DNA from: Holothuria scabra
Taxonomy: Eukaryota; Echinodermata; Holothuroidea; Aspidochirotida; Holothuriidae
Assembly: GCA_037179385.1 (NCBI GenBank)
Contig: CM074187.1
Span: 10,541,450 to 10,605,449, forward strand
DNA: 64,000 nt
Reading direction: 5' to 3'
Shown here: positions 1 to 10,049 of the stretch, piece after piece
Numbering within the stretch: the stretch's first letter is position 1
Layout: every line of letters begins with the position of its first letter
Notes under the pieces: generated by a model
What the model was told of the DNA's origin: nothing
Seen by the model: only the letters and a program-made list of their open reading frames with translations
Database searches by the model: none
Position numbers and translations under genes: made by a program

Positions 1-1349
1 TTTTGCTCTATAGCCACCCGTGCCGTCAATGTTCGTGCCACGAACAAGGTGTGTGTTTTGAAAGCAGTAAACAGCCTGTTTTGTCAACAAATAAGCCCAC
101 TGCTGTTGGTGTATGGGGAGCTGTTCGTATGTTGCATGGGAACGGAGCCATTCATCTTTCGCACTTGCGATTTTTAGAAATCATTTATGAAAAGCTGGCG
201 CCTTTGTTGCATCAACTTTACAGTCTAAGAGACCGTTTCACGTGAACTTAGGTGATTTGAGTGTCCCCAGTGATACTGGCAAAGATGTCCAGGGAATTAT
301 AGCATGCATCACTGTATCACACGCAGGGTTCTCACCGGACGAGGAAACCACACACACTTCGTGTTTGTAAGGCTGTCAATATAACCCAAACGACAGATGC
401 ACCAGAATAATTTTACGGTCAGGCTTTACGTAGAAAGATTTATGATCACAGGGGTCAAACAAAGACTGACCAATATCCATTTTCTATTTTTCAATAGACA
501 TGTTAACTAAAAAACAACTCGCTATAAATTCACAAAAATAGATGTAACCGCAAACGCCAAACATACTGGTTTGATTAGAAAAGGAACGACAAATATTCAC
601 TGTAAGATATTACTAAAATTGTAAAATTTTTGTTAAAATTCAGGTAAACTAAAACCAATACTACAGTCAGGTGCTGTCTGTAAAAGTTACCTCAATGCAT
701 AACTGCAAGGTCGATTAATCTCATAATAATGGATTGCTTTGATGTTTGACTAAATCTTCCTTCGGCAAGTAATAACAATCTTTCTTAATACTTAAACAAA
801 ATTGTGTAATCAAAATCCAAATGAAAAATCGAAATTTAGACTAACTGGTGCATCAGTCTAATGGATACGGTACGTGACAGCTGATTTCAGAAGTTTGCTA
901 TGGACTAGGCTTATATATAAAATAATACAAGAGCCATTTCAAGGTTGATTTTTTTTTTTTTTTAAATTTTTCATTGTTGTGGAACGTCTTGGAATTAAAT
1001 TTTGTACTATTCAAACATCCATTTTTAACAGGATCTTCAATGTGTCGCATTTTTTGCAGGGATGTATTTTAGTGCAACTGTAAGTAATGATATATTTCAA
1101 TTGCATTTTTTGCAGCATTGTTTCTCATTTTACTAAAATTGTATTTTTTTCTAGACTTGATCCCTTTATTTTAAACAAATGTATAGTTCCTTCAATGAAA
1201 ATATTCAATTATTTATCCATTTTATCCTTACATGTTAACTAAGTACCTTTCTTTGTCTAAATTTTTGAAAGAATATCGCAAACAATGAGGTCATTGTAAT
1301 TTCAAATAACGGTTTCTATGGCAATGGTTTTAAATTAATTAAAACTTAC
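1..1349 (-). other. 5' part of intron 1 of the Hox-like gene
   Basis: On the minus strand the sequence downstream of the donor at 1349 is AT-rich, with stops in all frames and several T runs. No homeodomain-like codons (for example WFQNRR) occur in any minus frame, so the intron runs off the window. The first 245 bases are less AT-rich and open in one plus frame for 80 codons, but that peptide resembles nothing I recognise. It may be a conserved intronic element or a repeat. Confidence 0.5.
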
Positions 1350-2094
1350 CTTGTTTTTTCCCGTCTTGAGAACCTTCCTCTTCCGATAATGTTGTTGTTT
1401 GGTTATTACTTTCCACTTGGGTGGTCCCACTTGAATTTTCTAAAAACTCTCTGTCCTCTTTCGGTGGTTCCAGAGTTTTATTTTCCAATATTGAGCTGTT
1501 ACTAGTTTCACATGTAGCATATGATGTTACTGTTGTTCCATACTTCTCTTTTTCCATTGGAAAATTTCCATTTGGAGCAAATCTGGCAGCTAGCAGTGCT
1601 GTTGGGTAAACACTTGAAGCTGTATTGGCGAAACTCTGCGGCCGTCCGAACGGAAAGTATCCTGCCGGGGCTCCCCCAAAACTAGTTCCATAGGCCTTTT
1701 GTGGGGTCATGTACCCCCTCCCGCTAGTATCGTAGTCCTCGGCTACACTACCTATTGGCATTGTCGGAAATGGTCTCTCACTTGCGTAGAACCAATGGTT
1801 TGTATAAGAAGCTTGATCGGTAGGAATCGGATACATATTAGGACGAGAGGCCGCCTGCAGCCCGACCTGATCGGACGAGAACAAGTTGTTTATACCGGGT
1901 ATGTTACCATGGCTTTGTTGTACTGTAGGAATATAACTGTACTTACTTTCCAATAAATTATTGCATTTCGTCAAAGCTTGAGTTTGGTTCCCAGTATCTG
2001 CCGTAAGTTCCGTCTGTCCTGCTCCCCTAGAAATATCTGTTCCATTCTCCACTGGGTTTATCAACGAATTCACGCAAAAGCCCTGGGTTGTCAT
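1350..2094 (-). CDS. First coding exon of a posterior (AbdB-class, Hox11/13-like) Hox gene; partial, homeobox exon outside window
   Basis: Seen: an open frame of 248 codons plus one base, from an ATG at 2094 with A at -3 to a splice donor (CAAG|GTAAGT) at 1350/1349, giving a phase-1 intron. Base composition is clearly less AT-rich than the flanks. Residues 1-12 are MTTQGFCVNSLI. The middle is rich in Tyr, Pro, Gly and Ser (about 100-190, including GYFPFGRPQSF and YPTALLAARF). The last 40 residues are acidic and Ser/Thr-rich and end in DGKKQ. Known: Hox9-13 proteins often begin with a (Y/F)xVDSLI-like motif, have a low-complexity transactivation region, and carry an intron just before the homeodomain, which is in exon 2. 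Inferred: a nuclear DNA-binding developmental regulator whose homeodomain is encoded left of base 1. No Trp-containing hexapeptide-type motif is seen before the donor, which favours an 11/13 type over 9/10. An in-frame ATG at 2205 would add 37 residues, but it precedes a possible splice acceptor and has no Hox-like sequence, so 2094 was preferred. Certain it codes: about 0.85; Hox identity: about 0.55. Confidence 0.6.
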
Positions 2095-2420
2095 TTTTAA
2101 TACCGGTCGTATATTTCTACGGCTGTAATTCGGATGCGGTATACGGCTGCCGGGTGATAAAGTCCACAGTACGACCCTGTAGGCATAAAACATGAACAAC
2201 ATCAACTTCGCAGAGCTCGTAAGTCACGTGGGTTTGTCTAGCCAATCGGTGAAGGAAACTTCTGGTAGTAAGGGTTAACTCGAAAGCTTAGCAAACACGA
2301 ATATGTTTGCGTTTAACTATACACAACTTTGTTACTCTGAGCCAAAACCATAACCCCTTATTTACTGGTGTAATAAATATGGAATTTATGACCGAAAATA
2401 AGCCTGGTATCTGGTAGATA
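2095..2420 (-). promoter_or_regulatory. 5' UTR and candidate promoter of the Hox-like gene
   Basis: Upstream of the ATG at 2094 lie a CACGTG E-box (2225-2230) and an inverted CCAAT box (2242-2246), 130-150 bases before the start codon. An AT-rich stretch with TTTATTA-like caudal/AbdB-type sites follows at 2380-2395. No consensus TATA box is seen. A pyrimidine-rich tract followed by CTACAG on the minus strand (AG at 2178-2177) could be a splice acceptor, so the true promoter may lie further right with a non-coding first exon. Confidence 0.3.
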
Positions 2421-3358
2421 ACCTTCATAGGAATCACAATCAATGGGCATTTTTAAAGAGATTTTGGTAACGAAGGATCACGGTTTTTGTGCCATTGGGT
2501 ATCTATGTGAGGGTATACGGGAGCATCTATACTTGAAGGATCTTTTGCGTGTGGACATTACTTTATTGAAATCGATATGCGTCCCATGAACTTGGTATTG
2601 GTGTATGTAAGTACTCCATGAAATCGTTTAATAGTATTTCCTGTTCACTTTGTTCACTATAAGTTTGACTCAAACATCTCGAAAACGGAACATGTGTTAG
2701 TAAACTTCTTTTAATTTATTGCCACCTCCGGTCAATGTAAAGAGACAACGAGGGTCGCATTAGAATCTGAACTGAATGTTCTACGTGTCAAAACACGTGA
2801 TGAATGAGATATCACGTGACCTTAGACCTTATTATGTTTTTGAACTTCCAACTGTAAACACGCAATTCTAAAAGCTCTTACAGCAAATGCTTCACATGAA
2901 GCTTACTGAAGACAGGGAAATATTTTTCTCCATAGCCCAACTATTCTTTTATTGCTATGAAAAAGTAAAAGTATTTAAAAGTGAAAGTATTTTAAGCAGT
3001 GATCACTTTCATAAAGGAGCATAACTATAATTCTAAATAAAAATGATGGACACATAATCAACAGTGTTAACAAGTGTTTAGCATTTTAAGGGCACTAAAG
3101 CAGTGATTGTAATCACTTTCTTGGTTTAACCAAACTCACAAATGCATTACGACGAAACTTTAACGTGACTTCATAAAAGAACCGTACTGGAACAATAAAA
3201 AAGTTCTTCTGGATAACTTTTAATGTCCACCAGAAGAGGGACCTGTTGGCCGGGCTTTGGAATACACAACTTTGCTCTATTCGACTCCTTTCCATGACTT
3301 CAGTCCGGTCGATTCGATTCTACCCCCCCCCCCCCACCGACTTTACTCCACCTAATCA
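2421..3358. other. Intergenic, no gene seen; E-box pair and a C13 tract
   Basis: No exon-like open frame. It holds two CACGTGA-type E-boxes at 2794-2799 and 2813-2818 with a third ACGTG core at 2783, and a run of 13 C at 3323-3335. The rest is AT-rich single-copy-looking DNA. Confidence 0.4.
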
Positions 3359-3479
3359 TAGACTGTTTTCCAAATAGCTGTTGCAAAGAATTGTGGGATT
3401 GAATGCTTTTGTGTGTTATTCTTGCCATATTAACCTAATCTCGCAATCCTTTGTAATATCTATTTGGAAAAGGGTCTAT
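3359..3479. mobile_element. Small palindromic MITE-like element
   Basis: The left end ATAGACTGTTTTCCAAATAG is mirrored by the reverse complement of the right end, AATAGACCCTTTTCCAAATAG minus its first base. The match continues inward (TTGCAAAGAATTG against TTACAAAGGATTG), giving arms of about 45 bases around a short centre. No coding capacity. A related half-arm occurs near 9756-9785 (ACCCTTTTCCAAGGAATTG). The family is not identified. Confidence 0.6.
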
Positions 3480-5739
3480 TGAAAAGAAAAGTGTATCAGA
3501 TGATTGGTTTCTACTTCCCTTCCATGGGTCGAAACAGTCGTAAAGCAGGGGGCTCCTTCCCGGGAAATTTGGGCATCTGGAGGTCAATTTTGGCAATTGA
3601 AGTCAAATTTCTCTCTTCTGTATAGATGAAAATATAGGGAGAATTTAAGGAAATTTCATTTCCTTCACAGGAAATAATTTTACCCTCTTCCTGGAAAATA
3701 AACATTTTTTCCAGTCCTGTCGCTTACCGTTCGTTCAATTACATTGTATTTTATTGTTACTGTCTGGTTTTCTAATGACTGTCCCAAGTAATGACCACGT
3801 TGTGATAGCCTAGTGTAGTCGCTTTCCAATGACTCCTTGTAACATATTTCATACTGTTGCAATAACATATTCTTTTACAAAATTGAAATTAGCGTCTTTT
3901 AGGTTTTTACATGCCAACGACAAAGGATACTTTTCCTATTTCTTAGGAGAAAAATTAGTCCAGTGTTTTAGTTGTGTTAAATAATCCAAGGTTCGTTTAG
4001 GTAGAATAAAATGATAGGTTACCTCATATTTTACCGGAGGGTCCGTTCTCTGACTTTATGATTGTTTGGAATTCCCCGAATGGCGGACTACACTATTCTC
4101 GATGGTCGAACTTACAGCAAGTTTAATTCGTCAACTATGAATTCGAGCACTTGTAACAAATAACATCACTCGACACAATCATCTGACGTCACCACTGTCG
4201 TTAAAACACTTATCAACTAACCATCTTCATCTAAGTGTGAGGGAAGTATTTTCCAACTGTTAATAGATTTTAGAACTACTCCGCTATGTAGAAGTGAACA
4301 CATTTTAAAGAAGTACATGGTCGAATTTCTTTTTGACAACCAAAACAGAAATCGTTATAAAACTCTTTAAAAACAGAAAAATTTAAAACGAAAAAAACTT
4401 TCATAAAAAATGTTTTATTAGGTGATTTTAGTAACTTTTATCAGACATCGATCGTCGTATAGGAATGGTGCAGGTGGTCAAGCCGGGAAGATGCTTCTTA
4501 CTTTAACTCCCTGGTGAGGCAAGACGCAGAAGGGGGTATGAGCAGGGAGCTGTAATGAAAGGAGAAATAACGCATGTGCCTCCTTCGTCCTATGTGGGTA
4601 GCCGCCACTTAATTTTTGCATTGTCTGATTCTTGAAATTCCTCTTAAGTAATAGGAATTTGGCATTGCAGACAATTGTTTTCGTCGTCTGCTACATCTGA
4701 AAGAGCTCTTGGGATGATTTTCCTTTATGAGTATAACATTGCCAGTCGTCAAAGAAAGCAAAATTTGTTTCAACTAGTGCCGTTAAGTGCCACTTTTTAA
4801 AAGGGTGCTGTGTATTTCTTTATTACTTTTTAAGAAAAGATGCATTATTTGCTATTTCAGGAACAATCTGGAATTGTTTGGAATATCATGATCGAAATGT
4901 AGACTTGGTTTTCAAACAGGTTCATTCCTTTTTTTAATAAAGATATTAGAAAAATAATGGAATTTTGCAATTTAAAAGTGACAGACAGTCGTTTTAATCA
5001 AAGACTGTGAAAGCGTTTCACATGTGTATGATGAGCAGATATCTTCAAAGCAGCACCTCGACAATGGTTTTGTTACAGGATTACTTCACTTGAAAAAAGG
5101 GATCATCATAAAGTAGGAAAGTCAACAAAAGTCAACAATAACAACAAAGTGAGATGTCAATCAAATTTCGATGCTTGAAGAGGATTTAATCATTTTTAAG
5201 GACATTTTGTCTGACAGATTAAGTCGATGTTTCTCCTTACCTTACAGCTCCCTAGTCTGAGTCGGGTATTTTTTAGACGGTGCGTGATATATTTTCCACA
5301 GGGAGTGGAAGAGATGTGCAATCTTATGCAATGATTATTAACAGTTGTACTCAGTCGTTTCTACATTCGACTTGAAGCACGTGATTAGTCTTTTCAAGTC
5401 CCCTTATTTGCTAAGTTACTTAAGAAATTTATTCTACTTGCGAAGGCTTATAAATCCAAAACAAATATAACTTGTTACAAACATTTTAAGTTTCAGTTCA
5501 TGACATATGCTTCATATTGCAGAGCAGTGCCCAGTATCCCCCATAAAGAATAAAGTAGAATACAATTAATTGTATCCTGTCAAATTAATTGTTTCCTGCA
5601 GGATCAATATTTTATTAATATACGTACTTGTGTTTTAAAAGATTTCATATCGAGATTTGTGGAATGGCTAAAGGTTTAGCTAAAGTAATCATGAAGTTGT
5701 TAGCTTTTACTGTATCTCTTTTACCCTATAGGTTACTCT
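3480..5739. other. Intergenic, no gene seen; one CRE and a CTCCCTG/CAGGGAG inverted pair
   Basis: Frames are closed by frequent stops; the short open frames at 3511-3868 look random. Single motifs seen: a perfect TGACGTCA at 4184-4191, and CTCCCTG (4507-4513) with its complement CAGGGAG (4543-4549), a weak member of the hairpin set described at 17.9, 21.9, 23.1 and 37.8 kb. Confidence 0.35.
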
Positions 5740-5860
5740 TACATTCACTCTTAAACAAAAGAATGAACTCAGTCACTCCCGAACACATTGAATAGAGTGT
5801 AATCACTCCATCAGAGTATAATTCACTCAGTGAAAAGTGTCAAAATTCACTCATATTGCA
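5740..5860. repeat. Dispersed CACTC/GAGTG repeat, copy 1
   Basis: A dense run of GAGTG and CACTC words (TCAGTCACTCC, AGAGTGTAATCACTCC, AATTCACTCA). It resembles stretches at 31.9, 42.9, 48.1 and 55.1 kb. This looks like a diverged non-autonomous element family with self-complementary sub-motifs; ends were not resolved here. Confidence 0.4.
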
Positions 5861-5861
5861 G

Positions 5862-6012
5862 TCACCCCAAACTTATTTTGGAACAACAGGTAAAAAATCA
5901 CAAGTTTTATCCTATTTCCCTTTAGAGTCTCTTTCATGATATTTCAGAGAGAAAAATATTGGCACGTGACTCTTAAAAACATCTATGAAGTAGAGTTGGC
6001 TACTACACTTAT
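5862..6012 (+). repeat. Dispersed repeat family B, copy 1
   Basis: It begins GTCACCCCAAACTTATTTTG, passes AATATTGGCACGTGA and ends at GGCTACTACACT. The same order of words is seen at 17560-17800, 17990-18200 and 33345-33610 (for example AATATTGTCACGTGA and GACTACTAGACTAATTCAA). Non-coding; the copies are well diverged. Confidence 0.45.
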
Positions 6013-7755
6013 CCTGATCGAGATGACTATACTTCCTTTCTAGTGTACTGGATGCAGTTTTGAGAATATGAATAAAAAATTTCCGATGTTTTCCAAAAGT
6101 AAGCAGGATAGTACACTGCGGGGTGAAGGATGGGGGCAGGACCCCCTGTGATTGCCAAACAGCAAGGAATACACCACGTACGTGCTGCGTGATAGTGGCA
6201 CTATACGTAGGCATAAAAACATAGAAAATAGAAAATAATTGGAATATAGGAAACTATTTATTAATATTTTAAACAAACTTAAACTAGTAAGTTTTCAGTT
6301 CTATAATGCAGTATTCTACTTTGTGTAAAAAAGCCCTCCACCTGCCAGTCTGGAACGAGTTCCACCAAGATTCGCAGTCCCGGGGGACCCTTGAATTGAC
6401 TAGCAGCTCATGCTGTCAAAGTCGGATGGCTTCAACCGCTTCCACATAAAGCTGGACTGGTCAACATACCAGTATGTAAATCTTTAATCACTGATAGTGG
6501 TGAAAACATGCAGTACACAGCACCAGCCTGAAGGTGTTCTTCTACTTTAGCTTTACCCACGTCCCTTGATGGATAAAAATACCGAACTTGACTTCTTCTC
6601 AGCTATCAAAACCTTTTACAGCAGGTTTGTTGGTAAACAGGGCCCCGAATGAGACTATTTGTATGGTTTCAATAAGATGCTAACATTTTTAACAAATAAT
6701 TTGAATTCCTACTATGATTTGAATTAATAACATTCACATACGGCCAACAAGATGTAATTTTCACTTTTTATATCTACTGAATATCCTATATATTTCTCCC
6801 CCATTCTCTCCATCCCTAATAAAAAAAAAGGTTACGTGGTCTGGTCTTTTAAGCATCGGGTATGAAAGTATCATGAAGGCATAAATCAAACAAAAACATT
6901 CATTTTTCATTATTGATCCTATTTTTTTGCTTGTGGAATACAAACCGGTCGCGTCAATCAATCGTCGCATAAATGTGACGTAAAGATGAACCTGAATGTG
7001 TAAATTTACCAAACCGTTATATTAAACTGTAGTTCCAAAAATATAGCACAAGAGTCATCAAACGATGGTCTGTTGTTTACTAAACCAACGAACAACCAAT
7101 GGAGTTGCTCTTTGTAGGCGCGAAAATCAATAAAATTTCCAATGCCTATACATATATGAACATTAAATCTACCTCATGCATGTGGCAAGTAGTTTTGCAA
7201 AGAGATGACTTATTTTCGGCTTCAAAGACAAACCAAACTGTTTACAAATACAGACTCTCCGAAAGAATTTCACATCTCAACCCGTTGATTCGAGTTGTCC
7301 AATAAATAAAACCGAGATAGGTACCAAACGTCGAAATATGCCAGCTATACTGCCGATAACATTCTACACAACACAATAGGTTACAGAACAAACTATTGAA
7401 AAATGTCCGTTAATACGATCCCATTGGAAATAAGGGCAGTTTCAAGTCGGGTATGTCAAGTTTAGTGTCGGGAAAAGGGCATTTTGTGTCGTGTTTAATT
7501 TCCTTTTTCAAAGTTATACGTTTGTGTTTGTGACAGATAGACTCTTTGTCAGTCGTTTTCACAATTCGATTCCATAACCAGACATCAGAAACTTTACTTT
7601 GGAACTCCATAATTTGCTGTAAACGGATTTCCTGAAATGAAGTAGTCGGTGGTCATAAAAATGCTAAAACGGTTCATAATATCACTTTACACGATTTAAA
7701 CTCAGCATAATCAATGGATTAGGAAAACAGCCAGTGGGCCAGAACTGGGAAAAAA
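6013..7755. other. Intergenic, no gene seen
   Basis: 6320-6660 is less AT-rich than its surroundings but has no open frame of note. Otherwise nothing recognisable. Confidence 0.3.
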
Positions 7756-7806
7756 GCCCTGGCCGGCTCGAATTGAACCAATCGGTTGGAAACTGGGCCG
7801 TAAAAC
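7756..7806 (+). repeat. 51-bp dispersed repeat, copy 1 (partner at 34.88 kb)
   Basis: The core GGCCGGCTCGAATTGAACCA continues to GGTTGGAAACTGGGCCGTAAAAC. Nearly the same block is at 34879-34930, 27 kb away, followed in both by CTAACC-rich DNA. On the minus strand the core reads GGTTCAATTCG, close to a tRNA B box, but no well-placed A box is seen. A SINE fragment is possible but unproven. Confidence 0.6.
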
Positions 7807-9796
7807 ACCTTAACCTAACCTGCACGTTTTCAGAGAAATGTTCTCACGGGTTTAAGAAAAATGTTTCCTTTACATTATCAAAGATATCACTTCAAATAGT
7901 CAAAGTAGGAAAACTGATGAACCAACTAAAAGAAAATAAGGAACCGGAAATCAAAGATCAGGTTTCTCTAAAAGTTGAAATTTTGAGTACCACGTAGTAT
8001 TTTACATAAAGGTTTAACATTCAAGTTGTCTTTTCGCTACAAACGCATCAGTCTCAGCACACTATGCGCATCTTTGCCTGCTTAAGCCTACTTCCAAACT
8101 TTTAAAGCACAAAACCTTACTGATCGACAACTCATGCAACAACTAGTTTTCTACAATTTTGTCGATGAAAGTAACAAGTAGCGGTGTTTATTTTAGTTAA
8201 TCAAAAACGGAAATATATTCAAAGAGAATAAAATTATCAATTTCATTTTTCATGCCTTTCATTTTAATTAATTCGCATTTCTTGTACTTTGTTTTAAAAT
8301 GATGAATAGCTTCTTTTACCACCTTCAGATATTGGTTTATATTTTATCATTTAACTGCCTAAAAATGCAAGTTTAGCATGTATGTCTGAAAAATGTTTCG
8401 TTCACTAACTAACAGGCATATTGAATTTAATACTAAGATATATAAGTCAATATTATTTTATGAGTTGTTGAGCCATTGGAGTGGCTAAAACTTTTTTCTG
8501 AAAAAATTGTCCGAAATATATTTTTGAAAATCATACCTTCCAAATACAAAAACCTGTAATGTTTCAAGCAATTTCTTATTTTTTCAAATTTTGTGATCAC
8601 TTTTAGGAGAACGCGTCCACCTTAAACCATTAAGTTCTGAATGGAGTTTCCTTCAAATGTTTTTCTACTGCCTTCCCGTGGAAGCAGCTATATAACGTAA
8701 AGACTTATTTTGTATTTCAGGTACTTTTCACTCGTAAATGTAACAATTTTTTCGATAAAAGAGTTCACCTTGTAATCAAACTTGACCAACTACTGGTGAA
8801 AACACAAATGTTTGATGGACAGTAAACTACGTCCACGAATGGTGTAACCGTATATACCAAATGGTGTATCCACATATCTTGTAGGTTTCCTCCGTAAAAT
8901 GGTTTTTGTTTGACTGACCGTTTACTTCTACTTTCCTCGAAATAAAATCAGATTTGCCAATGTAAAAATGTTGGAGCTAACATTCTTGGTTCAAGAACAA
9001 AACTGCCGGAGAGTGGCTGTCACAGATTTTGTAGTTAAAAAAAAGCATCAAACCGCGTGTAACAAGCACACACACAAAATCACCTTTTAGCACGTTAAAA
9101 TATTCCAACCAAGCAAGCAGTACCCAGTTATAAGATGTAACAATTTTTTAAACTGCAAAGGCTACTTTGAGGGACGGATTCCTTATAATAGTCACCACAA
9201 TGTATCATACATTCTATATCCGATCAGCGGAGACATATTTACTGTAAAATTTGCGGTATATTCGTGTCAATGAGTTTTATATTCGTTCCTAGAAAAACTT
9301 TAAAATCAATATTTCGATAGTTTTCATTTCATTATACCACACTGAGAGTATAAGGTGACCTTTACATGGAGTTTGAATCAACGTAAACATAATATGGACC
9401 TCTGCGTTTATGTCTTTATCGTAGACTCTTCAAAGGCGCGATGACATTGCAGTGGGAAAGCATCCATAAGTTTTCTTAAAATTCATTGACACTATTACTT
9501 TGTGTATGTTTCTGGTGAAATAGCTTTAATTTTTCCTAAACTGGGTTTTAGAATTTATTCATTTTTCAAAACGAATAGAAGATACGATAAGTTAGCACAT
9601 ATACTGTTGAACTCAACTTGGATTTAAGTTTGTTCGGCCTATTAATAACTTATTGTAATATCGTCGGATATTGATATACGTACGACAAGTGGTTAAAAGT
9701 TTGAAAATACGGAGTTGTAACAATAAAGTCTTCATAATGTTGGTTGCTTCGTTAATGACCCTTTTCCAAGGAATTGTGGGACAGCGCTTCGGTATA
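7807..9796. other. Intergenic, no gene seen
   Basis: AT-rich throughout. The 87-codon open frame spanning 7734-7997 overlaps the repeat and shows no recognisable family. No sites stand out. Confidence 0.3.
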
Positions 9797-10049
9797 CACG
9801 AATCTGGACAGCAAGTGATGGTCTGATTTCAGTCGGCCATAACTGGGGTCCTTCACCTTTAAATCTTTCGATTTCCTTGCTTACCTCTATCATGGATAGT
9901 TGTGCACGAATTCGTATCTTAAATTCTCCAATTTCACAAAATATTAGGGTTTAAATTCATGAAAGCAATAAATAAAGACGATTTTAGGCTGATGGACCCC
10001 ACTAATGGCGGCCTACAGTCCCTAAAAACAAGCGCTAATCGGATTCGTC
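9797..10049 (+). mobile_element. TIR element with TA target duplication, copy 1
   Basis: Left end CACGAATCTGG and right end CGGATTCGTC form an inverted pair, flanked by TA on both sides (9795-9796 and 10050-10051). A second copy in the same orientation is at 52863-53087. It shares the internal block AGCAAGTGATGGTCTGATTT followed by CAGTCGGCCATAACTGGGG. At 253 bp and non-coding, it behaves like a mariner-type MITE, an inference from the TA flanks and size only. Confidence 0.75.

Noticed and set aside
1..245. Possible homeobox exon of the Hox-like gene
   Set aside because: No homeodomain residues in any frame; the only open frame is on the opposite strand.
4184..4191. Perfect CRE (TGACGTCA)
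   Set aside because: An isolated 8-mer with no companion sites is expected by chance at this scale.
6320..6660. Less AT-rich segment resembling an exon or structured RNA
   Set aside because: No open frame, splice pair or recognisable RNA fold could be supported.
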